The notes beneath the pieces were generated by a model. That model was not told the origin of the DNA. It did not search any database and saw nothing but the letters and a program-made list of their open reading frames with translations. Position numbers and translations under genes: made by a program. Below are positions 45,833-54,224 of a stretch of 64,000 nt of DNA, piece after piece (position 1 is the stretch's first letter; every line of letters starts with the position of its first letter). Source of the DNA: Methylobacter luteus IMV-B-3098 (GTDB lineage Bacteria > Pseudomonadota > Gammaproteobacteria > Methylococcales > Methylomonadaceae); contig NZ_KE386569.1 of NCBI RefSeq assembly GCF_000427625.1, positions 4,479,120 to 4,543,119 of the forward strand, given 5' to 3'.

Positions 45833-48538
45833 TTAAAACGCGTAGCTCCAGGTGGCTGATAGCGCGCCGTCACGCGGGAGCTGATAGCCGTTGACATCGT
45901 CATCGACAGGCTGAAGCCACTCGACGCCGAGCCGGTTGCCGGCAAGACTGCCGCTGGGCACGACGGCGTTGAGGCCGAGGCCGATGTCCCAGTATCGCCC
46001 GCCATGACTGGACGGGTAATCCATCGGTCCCAGCGGATTGAATGGCTCGATGTATTCGCCCCGTACCGATCCCTGAACGGTATATACACCGCGCACCGAT
46101 GCCGAGAGCCAGTGCAGCAGGTTGTAACTGCCCCAGGCTGTGGACTGGAAGATATCGCCGAACGCGAAGCCCGACTCGTTTTTATCCTCAAGGCGCTTGG
46201 TACCGCTAAGCTGAGCGCCCCATGACCATTGGTCCATCTGGCCCGTGTACGTGATGCTCGGCTTGAAATCCCAGGTACCGCTGCCCAGCTGCATGCCGTA
46301 GTGGATAAAGCCGGCCTCTATGCGATGGGTATCTCTGAGCTTGATGCCAACATCGCCGGTCGGCGCGCTGAGGCCCAGGGTTGCATGCAGGTGATGGTTA
46401 GGCCTGTCGAAGAGCTTGATCATCGCATACAGGCCTGTATCGCCGATGCCGCCAGTTGCGCTTTCGTGCAAGGTGTGATGCGTGATGAGCTCGCGTTCGG
46501 TATCGGTAGCCGGCGGCGGCGCCCCGTCCAGCTTGCGCATGGACATATCCATATCGACGAACTGGGGCATGAGCATCAGGTTCAGCCAGTCGGTCGGCGC
46601 ATACATGAGATCGATCATGTGCATGTGCATGTTCATGCCGCTGGGAGCCAGAAAGCAGGGATTGCCTTCGCAGCCGTTATTGACGATGACCTGATCGCTG
46701 ATTTCGCTGGAGCCGTGCAGCATGTCGCCGGCCTGCGTGCCGTACATATAACGGTAGCCGACCATGAAGTCGCCGGATTTGCTCAGCATGTGGTCGAACA
46801 TGACGCCGGCCGGCGCGTGGCCGCCGTGATGACCATGATGATGGGCGTGCTCATCGCCGCCGGTCGGCGCGAGCGCCGACAAATCCACTTTCAGCGCCGC
46901 GTTGACCATGTAAAAATCGAAATCCGCATAGTCGCCTTCACCGCCGCCACCCAGCTTCAATGAACCGGCGTGCGTATAATATTCCGCGCCTGCCTCAAGG
47001 GTGACGCCTTTGGCGAATTGCTTGCTGACGGTGATGCCGCCGCTCAAGGCGCCATAGCCCGACAGACGTTGATCGCTACTGTAATGGGCGGGCAGCTTAT
47101 TGGGATCAAAATAGACGGTTTTGGGTATCGGGTTAAACTGGGTTTCATGGATCCGCCCACCGTTCTGGTCAACATAATTGCCGGTGTCGGGATCATAAAC
47201 ATACTCCAGCCCATTATTCGGCGCATCGGCGTTCAGCGAAATCCTGTTGCCGTTCGCATCGACGGCGGTTCTGCTGTATGCCTGCTGGGAGATCATGTAA
47301 GGCTGATAGAAGTCGGCTGCATCCTGCGAGTAATAGCGCACCCTGGGCGTAACGGTCCAGCCATTGCCCAGCGGTTGGCTCCAGTCGGCTTCGAAAGTGT
47401 GGGCATTAATCCCCCAGTCATCGTGAAAAAATCGGTAATCAAAATGCACCGCTGCGTCCAGGCCTTCAATGTACTGCACATAACGCATGTTGGCAGTCAA
47501 TTGATCTCGCTCATCGGGGCGTTTTTCAAGCAGGCCGATAGCGAATCCGCTCAAGACATCGCCCGTTTGATCAGGATTAATGAACGCGGTTTCCACGGCT
47601 TTATAAGGATTGGCCAGATACCCGGTGCTGCGCGTGTAACCCACGCCGGTCTCAATGACGGCATTCTTGTTCAGCACCTGGGTCAGGCCAAGCGTCGTAG
47701 CCCAGTCCTGACGATTGCCGGACAGGATTTTGTTTCCGCCTTCGAGCTCAATCTGGCTGTTGGTGGAGGTACTGTTGTAAGCACGTAAACCCGCGGATGT
47801 ATCGTAGATATAGGGCGTGGCATCGTGATCGAGTGTAGCGTCGGTATCACTGTTGGTGTAGCTTAAACCCAGATTCAGGCTGGTGAGTTTCTGGTTGAAG
47901 TCCCAACGTCCCGCCAGGCTGCCGAATCGGGATTCATAGTCTCTCTCCGAGGAAATGCCGCCGCCCACGTCCAGCGCCGCCTCATCCCATTCGTAACCCA
48001 GCTTGAAGTCCCCCTGCTTGCGGGTTTCCGGTGAGGCGGTGGAAAGCGTGTGCACTAATTGCGGGTCTTTTGTGAACTGGCCGGTTGATGGATCCTGCTT
48101 GAGCGGATTCAGTTGCCTGTCAAAAAATACCGTATTGTTTTGCAGGAAGGGCGTCGCCCCGGCAATTATGCCGCCTTCTTTATTGCCGCCAAAAGACAGC
48201 GGCGCAGTCGCAACCGGCGTGGCGCCGCTCCAGGTATCCTGTATGTAATTGAATGCAAATTTGATCCGGTCAGACAATTTGATTTTCGCGTTGCCCTGAA
48301 TAGTGTTGACCTCAATAGGATCGAACCGGCTATTCACGCCTGCAAGATCACGTTTACCCTCCTGGTAGTGGCCATATTGAAAGCTGGCTTCCTCATCCGC
48401 GGCATTGGCTGATGCCGGCATCAACCCCGGCAGGGACAGAGCTGCCGCAGTCAATGCGTGCAAGGACGTGCTTATGGGACTCGAGGGCTTCTGCTGTTTT
48501 CGGCGGGGCTTGCTTGATTTGAGTTTAATAACAGCCAC
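45833..48538 (-). CDS. DUF3570 outer-membrane protein fused to a second barrel-like domain
   Basis: A 901-aa protein. The start is a GTG at 48538 (AAGGGGG upstream, 14-bp overlap with DUF4266), giving a signal peptide cleaved near ANA-ADEE (about 46). About 47-560 is DUF3570, a beta-barrel type; at 101-107 it has DTWSGAT, like an ApbE flavinylation site. A His-rich loop (HAHHHGHHGGH, about 560-572) leads to a Met/His-rich second domain (to 901) resembling the outer-membrane 'transporter' group of phenol-degradation (MetA) type. C-terminal Phe (WSYAF) is typical of outer-membrane barrels. Cys pair CEGNPC in domain 2. Confidence 0.8.
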   Translation of the reverse strand: MAVIKLKSSKPRRKQQKPSSPISTSLHALTAAALSLPGLMPASANAADEEASFQYGHYQEGKRDLAGVNSRFDPIEVNTIQGNAKIKLSDRIKFAFNYIQDTWSGATPVATAPLSFGGNKEGGIIAGATPFLQNNTVFFDRQLNPLKQDPSTGQFTKDPQLVHTLSTASPETRKQGDFKLGYEWDEAALDVGGGISSERDYESRFGSLAGRWDFNQKLTSLNLGLSYTNSDTDATLDHDATPYIYDTSAGLRAYNSTSTNSQIELEGGNKILSGNRQDWATTLGLTQVLNKNAVIETGVGYTRSTGYLANPYKAVETAFINPDQTGDVLSGFAIGLLEKRPDERDQLTANMRYVQYIEGLDAAVHFDYRFFHDDWGINAHTFEADWSQPLGNGWTVTPRVRYYSQDAADFYQPYMISQQAYSRTAVDANGNRISLNADAPNNGLEYVYDPDTGNYVDQNGGRIHETQFNPIPKTVYFDPNKLPAHYSSDQRLSGYGALSGGITVSKQFAKGVTLEAGAEYYTHAGSLKLGGGGEGDYADFDFYMVNAALKVDLSALAPTGGDEHAHHHGHHGGHAPAGVMFDHMLSKSGDFMVGYRYMYGTQAGDMLHGSSEISDQVIVNNGCEGNPCFLAPSGMNMHMHMIDLMYAPTDWLNLMLMPQFVDMDMSMRKLDGAPPPATDTERELITHHTLHESATGGIGDTGLYAMIKLFDRPNHHLHATLGLSAPTGDVGIKLRDTHRIEAGFIHYGMQLGSGTWDFKPSITYTGQMDQWSWGAQLSGTKRLEDKNESGFAFGDIFQSTAWGSYNLLHWLSASVRGVYTVQGSVRGEYIEPFNPLGPMDYPSSHGGRYWDIGLGLNAVVPSGSLAGNRLGVEWLQPVDDDVNGYQLPRDGALSATWSYAF

Positions 48539-48749
48539 AGCCGCCCCCTTCAGCCGAGCCGCTGCCCGATGCGGCCTCACGGCTGCCGTAGCTATGGGCC
48601 CGGAATGCGCTTTGCAAGGGGTGAGGATCCAATGCCATGTGCGGTTTGGCCAGATTGCCGCGCTCCCATGGAGCCACTTGTGCACATCCCGACACACAGG
48701 CGCTTGCGGCGAGAAATAGCGCTGGCAGCGCTTGTTTTATTATTTTCAT
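48525..48749 (-). CDS. DUF4266 small lipoprotein with GGGCGC tail
   Basis: A 74-aa protein: signal peptide with lipobox VSGC (Cys about 22), then the DUF4266 features PWERGNLAKPHM, HSYGSREAASG and the C-terminal GGGCGCY. The closing CGC could bind metal or form a disulfide. The start 48749 (MKIIKQ) gives a normal lipoprotein signal; a frame to 48809 does not. It overlaps the DUF3570 gene by 14 bp, so the two are made together. Function unknown. Confidence 0.78.
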   Translation of the reverse strand: MKIIKQALPALFLAASACVSGCAQVAPWERGNLAKPHMALDPHPLQSAFRAHSYGSREAASGSGSAEGGGCGCY

Positions 48750-48941
48750 TTTTTGTTTCTCATCAGATCGATGATATAGCTGACCAAATTCTACAAACCC
48801 TACTGTCATCAGTTTACTAAACGCAGTTAAGGTTTATATTCAGCTATACCGCGATATCCGGAGGCATAAGGCGATTGCCTGACCTGCAATGAAGGCTTAC
48901 TTAATTTTAAAATTATTCTTATTTTATCGTACGTGTCTTCG

Positions 48942-49457
48942 TTATTTCGGTTTTGGATTTTCCGTCAGCAGTTGTTCTGCCAGCGTTCGAAGCTCCTTGG
49001 CTTCTCCTTGCCGAAAACCCAACTGGACATGACGAATGACGCCATTGCGGTCGATCAGGTAGGAGGAGGGCATGGCCTTGACATCGAAGCTTCTGGCGCA
49101 CTGTTCGTTTGAATCGGTTGCTACAATGAACTGTGCCGGGGTCTTGGCGAGAAATGCCTGAGCATCCTCAGATGATTCGTCCAGATTGATGGCTATGACT
49201 TGCAGTCCTTGTTCCTTGAGGTCCTGTTCCAATTCATTTAGAAATGGAAAGGATTTCAGGCAGGGCGGACACCAGGAGGCCCAGAAATCGATATAAAGGA
49301 CTTTGCCATGGAATTGTTGCAAGTTATAACTTTTACCATCGCCGATCGATGTTAATGTGCAGTCAGGCGCTTTGCTGCCGGTTTCGGCTGCTATTGCTGT
49401 CTGAATTGGGCCGAGCGCCAGCATGGCGCAGAATAGGGTTAATATTCGCTGGTTCAT
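48942..49457 (-). CDS. TlpA-like exported thioredoxin
   Basis: A 171-aa protein with signal peptide (cleaved near AIA-AE, about 23) and thioredoxin fold with active site WCPPC (about 62-66) and cis-Pro region AMPSSY. It reduces disulfides or delivers electrons in the periplasm. It lies 192 bp upstream of the DUF4266 gene on the same strand and could keep that protein's CGC or the CEGNPC of the DUF3570 protein reduced; this is inference. Confidence 0.88.
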   Translation of the reverse strand: MNQRILTLFCAMLALGPIQTAIAAETGSKAPDCTLTSIGDGKSYNLQQFHGKVLYIDFWASWCPPCLKSFPFLNELEQDLKEQGLQVIAINLDESSEDAQAFLAKTPAQFIVATDSNEQCARSFDVKAMPSSYLIDRNGVIRHVQLGFRQGEAKELRTLAEQLLTENPKPK

Positions 49458-49549
49458 CTGTTGATCTTTACTTTATATCGCGCAGGCAGGCTATTAAATT
49501 GTTTGAAGGCGGCGCCAGCGATCAGGCAAGGTACCGCCAACATTAACAA

Positions 49550-50008
49550 TTACTGGAATTGTAATACTTGGATGTCCGTACCCGTATGTTGATTGCCACT
49601 AGTCATGCAATGCCAGATGATATCAAAAGATCTACGGCCAGCTTTGGTTTTAGTGACTGACATGTAATACACACCAGCGCCACGGTTAAGGCTGATAGTG
49701 GGGCTATAGAATTGGTCTCCAGAGACGGTATCTGTAATGCTCGTCATTTGGTTGCCTTTGAAAAGATGAAGGCTCAGCAATAATCCTGATACCGGAGCGG
49801 ACATGTCCTTTACCTGGGCGGTAAGATGGTGCGGCGCTCCACCGCCATCATCAAAGCAAGTGACAACGGCAAGATCGGTTGCTCTGGGATTATTGCCGGT
49901 GGAATCGATTATCGCGCCACCACTATGGGCCAACGCGATACCCGTGTTTCCTGCCACGGCCAAGATTGACGCCGTTATAAAAGCTTTTTTTAAAGATGCA
50001 ATTTTCAT
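49550..50008 (-). CDS. Secreted protein with predicted N-terminal His
   Basis: A 152-aa exported protein. GAGGAGG precedes ATG 50008. Signal peptide cleavage after ALA gives mature HSGGAIIDS. The mature part is beta-rich with two cysteines (VTCFDD and WHCMTS) and scattered His (APHH, LHLF, NQH). N-terminal His plus internal His/Met fits a copper site, but no family is recognised. Stands alone between the thioredoxin and the STN protein. Confidence 0.7.
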   Translation of the reverse strand: MKIASLKKAFITASILAVAGNTGIALAHSGGAIIDSTGNNPRATDLAVVTCFDDGGGAPHHLTAQVKDMSAPVSGLLLSLHLFKGNQMTSITDTVSGDQFYSPTISLNRGAGVYYMSVTKTKAGRRSFDIIWHCMTSGNQHTGTDIQVLQFQ

Positions 50009-50406
50009 AAATATCCTCCTCATGCCACTAGCAAGCTAGCGGAAAATTAACCCTAAACAAGTGTTGCTCATTTTGTCCCCGGCCATTTTTTGATCAAGCG
50101 GGGTTTAACCCGTCTTGCTTTTTCGGCTCCATTTCTTACTGAAAAGAAAATGTCAATGCCGGGAGCTCTATTATTAACCGCTACCAATCACAAATTGATG
50201 ACGGTATTTTATCAACCATTTATTCTTTGAGTCAGCAGGCTGATTGCGGTTGTCTCAAAATCCGTACCTCGCTCTCATTCCTCCTCAGGATGAAAGACAT
50301 ATGTGAACAGGAGATTTTACCCTATTTTATGGCTCTTGGCTTTTATGCTCTTGACATGCTCTACTCGCTTATGAACATCCAGGAAAAATGGGAAGTTATT
50401 GCGTAA
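50009..50406. other. Intergenic region
   Basis: No gene supported; a 38-aa frame at 50290-50406 (plus) has only a weak upstream site. No clear operator. Confidence 0.35.
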
Positions 50407-51303
50407 TCACCGAAAATCATTTGGTTTCGAGATCGACTTAAGCCTCATTGCTGCCAGTTCCCGTACCGACTCTGCCTCGTCAGTCAGTGCTTGCTGGAGC
50501 AAGGCGACATCGTCTCCCGCCCGGTCAACAGCCGTCAGTCGTACTCCTTCATCCGTATCGTGAATAGCTTCTCGCAGCGCTGCCGCAGCTCCGGCGCCTT
50601 CTCGCTGCGACAAACTGAAAATAGCCTGCACCCTTACCCTTGCATCCTTATCCGATAGCGCGGTTTCCAGAGCTTCTTTAACGGAGGCATCATCTTTTCG
50701 TCCCGCCGCCATTAGGCGTCCGATAGCTTCTGCCCGTTCCGCGGGATTTTCCGACTTTGCCATTTCCACCAGTTCATTGGTCTCATCCGGCTCCGGCTCG
50801 GTTTGGGCCGAGTCCATTTTTACGTCAACCAGCTTTTGCGTTGCCTGTTGCTGAAATCCAGTTGATATACACGTCTCGGAATTCGTTTGATTTACATCGA
50901 ATTTTGCTCCGAGCACCCAGACTTCCGCTGGTTGCTTGGGCGAGACAGTTTTTGCGGCTTGCGAGGGATATCGAAAAATAAGATCCGCTTTATGAGCCAG
51001 CAGGCATTCCAGAACCTGTTTTACAGTGGACCCCACACAAGTTGCCGTCACGAGTCCCTCAGGCAGAACCGAATAATTTATCCGCACGCCTGTCTGGGTT
51101 GCGATACGGTTAAGCACCTGAGCCAATGGCGCCTGTCTGGCTTCCAACTGTAGCTCGGCTCCTGTGTCTTCGGTCATGAGGAACCGGACGCTTTGTTCTT
51201 CCAGTCTATTGGCGTTCCCGGCAGCTGATAATATCCCGGGAATCAGCAAGCATAGACAAGTCATCCAGGTTTTAGTTGAGTTCAAGGCTGCCTCTTGCGA
51301 CAT
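50407..51303 (-). CDS. Exported STN-domain and HEAT-repeat protein
   Basis: A 298-aa protein with a signal peptide (cleaved near SAAG, about 29), a secretin/TonB short N-terminal-like domain (about 45-105; ARQAPLAQVLNRIATQTGVRINYSV and KQVLECLLAH) and HEAT repeats (about 175-290; ASVKEALETALSDKDARVRVQAI). STN domains receive signals or contact partners in outer-membrane complexes; here it stands without TonB receptor or secretin. Start uncertain: ATG 51303 is used; GTG 51366 would add 21 residues. Possibly a scaffold for a neighbour. Confidence 0.65.
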   Translation of the reverse strand: MSQEAALNSTKTWMTCLCLLIPGILSAAGNANRLEEQSVRFLMTEDTGAELQLEARQAPLAQVLNRIATQTGVRINYSVLPEGLVTATCVGSTVKQVLECLLAHKADLIFRYPSQAAKTVSPKQPAEVWVLGAKFDVNQTNSETCISTGFQQQATQKLVDVKMDSAQTEPEPDETNELVEMAKSENPAERAEAIGRLMAAGRKDDASVKEALETALSDKDARVRVQAIFSLSQREGAGAAAALREAIHDTDEGVRLTAVDRAGDDVALLQQALTDEAESVRELAAMRLKSISKPNDFR

Positions 51304-51510
51304 ATGCAAACATAACAGCGCTCTATTTTCGTCAGTGAGTAAATGCTTATGAAGAGCGTGAAGCACTGGAATAAAATCATAAGGCCTCCTGTACTTTCTG
51401 TTAGTTTTGGTATGGTGAACTGCTGATCAAGATCTGGCTTTTTCCTTGGCTTGAGACAAATAAGGAAAAAGCTCAATGTATTTTAAAAAAAGGAACGTTA
51501 CCTTAATTTA

Positions 51511-51546
51511 AAATGAAAATCTACGGCGATATCCGTCGCCGTAGAT
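51511..51546 (-). terminator. Terminator of the minus-strand secreted-protein gene
   Basis: A perfect 11-bp stem (51519-51529 with 51536-51546), followed in minus direction by a T-rich run. Confidence 0.65.
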
Positions 51547-51643
51547 TGGTAAAAGCTCAGGTTTCCTTTGCAATAAAAGAACTGAACCGAACTGCTGACG
51601 CAACCTGTATGGCTGCAAGTAAGAACTTGTTATTCAGGCAGTC

Positions 51644-52474
51644 TTATTGCGCAGGCCACACTTGCACGCCGTTATCTATAGCCGGCATATCGCGGTTGAT
51701 CTGCTCAGCAGTTGGCGTAATGGTTATATCAAGGCCTTCGCCGCAAGATGCTGGCAGTGGATTCGCTTTAACTTCGGCAGAAGTCAAAGTAGCCGGAGTT
51801 CCTGTCGTGTTTCTGACGACTTTCAGCGTGGCCGGTGAATTTTCCCCATGCAGTCCGATGCCGTCAAAATTAGAACCCACTGTAGGTGTCCACATATTAA
51901 CATTTTCGTCGCTGAATCCGTTGGCAGGGGTCAGCTCACAAACATCGGAAATAGGCACTACGAAAGTGACGGTTTTGGCGCAGGATTCAGGTTTGATGCT
52001 GACGGCGTCTGTCTTGAAAGGGATGAGGCCGGTATAGCCGATTCCTGGCAGGCTGCCGCCTCCCGTCCAGAATCCGACCGCATTGCCTAATGAATTGGTT
52101 TTTTGACCTTCGGCTGAAAAGACTTCCTTGCTATAAACTTTCTTGCTGTAACCCTCTCCGGCTCCATCTAACCAATCCGTCACGGAACCGGCAGCAGTAG
52201 GTGCAACATCCGCGGCGGCGCCGACTGGCTTGGAGGTAACAGTAGCGGTAGAGTCCGGGAATACCACGCTTGTGCCCATTACCGGGGTACTGTTTGAGTT
52301 GGTGGTGGCATTATGGCAACCGTGTCCGATGACTACGTTATTGTAGACTCTTGTACCCTCAAGGATAGTCGATGTTTGTAGCCGGGTGTGAGCAAAGCCG
52401 CTTTGGCTGGCGGCCAATATGGCAGTTGTCATTGAGCAAAGGGCCAGTTTTTTAAAAGATGTCGAGCTTAGCAT
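51644..52474 (-). CDS. Secreted protein with YcnI-like N-terminus
   Basis: A 276-aa exported protein. AGGAGG precedes the start. Cleavage after GFA gives mature HTRLQTS; then IGHGCHN (about 49-55) and SVVFPD. An N-terminal His, an HGC motif and a following strand with Pro recall YcnI/DUF1775 copper-site proteins, but the rest (about 80-276, with three more cysteines) differs. Possibly a copper-binding surface protein. Strong terminator downstream. Confidence 0.65.
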   Translation of the reverse strand: MLSSTSFKKLALCSMTTAILAASQSGFAHTRLQTSTILEGTRVYNNVVIGHGCHNATTNSNSTPVMGTSVVFPDSTATVTSKPVGAAADVAPTAAGSVTDWLDGAGEGYSKKVYSKEVFSAEGQKTNSLGNAVGFWTGGGSLPGIGYTGLIPFKTDAVSIKPESCAKTVTFVVPISDVCELTPANGFSDENVNMWTPTVGSNFDGIGLHGENSPATLKVVRNTTGTPATLTSAEVKANPLPASCGEGLDITITPTAEQINRDMPAIDNGVQVWPAQ

Positions 52475-53157
52475 GAAGTCCTCCTAGGACATTTTATTGT
52501 TGTTAATAACATTTTCAGCAAAAGGCGAAATATCAAATCGCTCCCTCAGCCTTTGTTGTTTAATTACCTCTATATAAAGGAAGCACAAAGTATGCCATGG
52601 GACTTTTTGGTTTTGGTTGGAGTGCCGGAACTTATTGAACGGAGTGTAATTATTTCTAACTATATGATTTTTTACTGATTAGTATGCCGAGATTGAAGCG
52701 CTTCTGGTGCATGTATTGAAGCAATCACTGTCAATGACATGAGCAGAAATTCGTAAAAAACGATTTGAATATCCCGCCGGCATAAGTATTTTTGTGTGAT
52801 ATACCCTGATTTTCAGTTGGTGTGTCTACCTGGGGAGTCGATTCTGGCAAGCATTAAACTAAAGTGCGTTATATAACACAGAAAAAATAGGTTAAGTAAC
52901 ATAGTTTAATTAAATTGATTAAGGTTAATGATGCGTCAATGTATTTAAAATTAAGATGCTCAGGCTCCAGAAACTGTTGCGAAGGCATATTGGTAAGGAT
53001 GATTAATGCAGGGCTAAAAAGTAAGAGCTTGTGATAAAGTGCCCGCTTTTCCAAACGAACTACTGCCAGATATCAAGAAGGCGGGAGTCTGATCGGTCTG
53101 TGAATTTAAATATTCTTTCGCCGATCAGATCAAGGATAAGTTATTAAAAAGGGTAGT
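52475..53157. other. 680-bp AT-rich region
   Basis: No gene supported; the short minus-strand frame at 52869-53054 has no credible site. Nothing recognised. Confidence 0.4.
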
Positions 53158-53697
53158 TTACGTGTAAACAGTGCTGGCCCGAGGGCCGAGATCGTCTTCT
53201 TCTACCACATAGCGAACTGCACTGCCCACCTCTAACTGATCAAATCCTTCTACCACACTATTTTTATGGAAATAAATTTCTCGGCCATCCTCGGCCTCAA
53301 TAAAGCCATGATCTTCTTCAGGTAGCAAGCGCACTACTGTTCCGAAATTCTGCAAATTATGGGTTTTAACTTCGCCACGTTGAACACGGGCGTAATCTTC
53401 CAATTGTCTTGCTGCTGCATTAAAAGCATCACGTATGGCAACATAAATATCTTCATGAGCCTGCTTGTCATGATGTTCCCGACTAATGACCAGCTCTTTC
53501 CGAGGCGTGGTGATATCGATACGAATATGGTATTGATTGCCCTGGTGATGGCGTTGATGTTCCGATTCTACGGCAACGCGGCAGCTCATGATATGGCTAT
53601 GAAATTTCTCCAATTTTGCTACTTTCTCGCGAATTCTGGCTTCTACGGCATCAGAATGAGGTATGCCCCGAAAGGTAATTTGTAATGGAATTTGCAT
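53158..53697 (-). CDS. HPF/RaiA domain fused to a cold-shock-like domain
   Basis: A 179-aa protein. About 1-105 is an HPF/RaiA fold (MQIPLQITFRGIPHSDAVE, then EDIYVAIRDAFNAAARQLEDYAR). About 115-178 resembles a cold-shock RNA-binding domain (FGTVVRLLPEEDHGFIEAEDGREIYFHKNSV has the FGFI/VFVH-type motifs). It would bind ribosomes through one half and RNA through the other. AGGTG precedes the start, 14 bp after the upstream membrane-protein gene, so co-transcription is likely. Confidence 0.85.
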   Translation of the reverse strand: MQIPLQITFRGIPHSDAVEARIREKVAKLEKFHSHIMSCRVAVESEHQRHHQGNQYHIRIDITTPRKELVISREHHDKQAHEDIYVAIRDAFNAAARQLEDYARVQRGEVKTHNLQNFGTVVRLLPEEDHGFIEAEDGREIYFHKNSVVEGFDQLEVGSAVRYVVEEDDLGPRASTVYT

Positions 53698-53711
53698 GAT
53701 TATTCACCTGC

Positions 53712-54167
53712 TCAGATAAAGTATGAATGACTGAAATAGCTGCTGTGCGATTGGGCTATAAAATAGATGCTGGTATTCTGGCTTGAGTCCGGTAGAGCAC
53801 TGGATGATCTGCCAGGTTTGGGCTGGGTGATTAATAGCAGTATATGAACCGACAACGGTATCAAGATCACCCAGACAATTGCGATAATGCTGAAGTGTTT
53901 GATGTCGCCCCATACTCGAGTCATCGGGAATGCCGATCGCAACAGTTCCACTATTAAGACAGCATCCATGGCGCTGCCCAGCAGCAGGGTAAAGAGAGCA
54001 AAAAATCGATTTTGATTAATCAGTAGGGCGGTAAGCGGCATGCGCCCTCCGCTTGCCATCATGAAGATAAACCAGACGCAGGCCATCAGTAGGAAGCTTT
54101 TCCGGACTTCACTCATTGATTCAATGTGTTGATTTATATTTATGAACCGTCGCTGTGTTATTTTCAT
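53712..54167 (-). CDS. Membrane protein of unknown function
   Basis: A 151-aa protein with three likely membrane helices (about 24-44, 53-77, 88-112) and a Ser-rich tail. AAGGA precedes the start. It lies between the HtrA protease gene (57 bp) and the HPF fusion gene (14 bp), all minus strand, probably one operon. No family recognised. Confidence 0.65.
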   Translation of the reverse strand: MKITQRRFININQHIESMSEVRKSFLLMACVWFIFMMASGGRMPLTALLINQNRFFALFTLLLGSAMDAVLIVELLRSAFPMTRVWGDIKHFSIIAIVWVILIPLSVHILLLITQPKPGRSSSALPDSSQNTSIYFIAQSHSSYFSHSYFI

Positions 54168-54224
54168 AACCGGATTCCTTAATATTCGTAAACCAACCGT
54201 GTATATTCCTGAGTAGGAAAGTGG

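Noticed and set aside
52869..53054. 61-codon minus-strand frame
   Set aside because: No ribosome site and low-complexity AT-rich composition.
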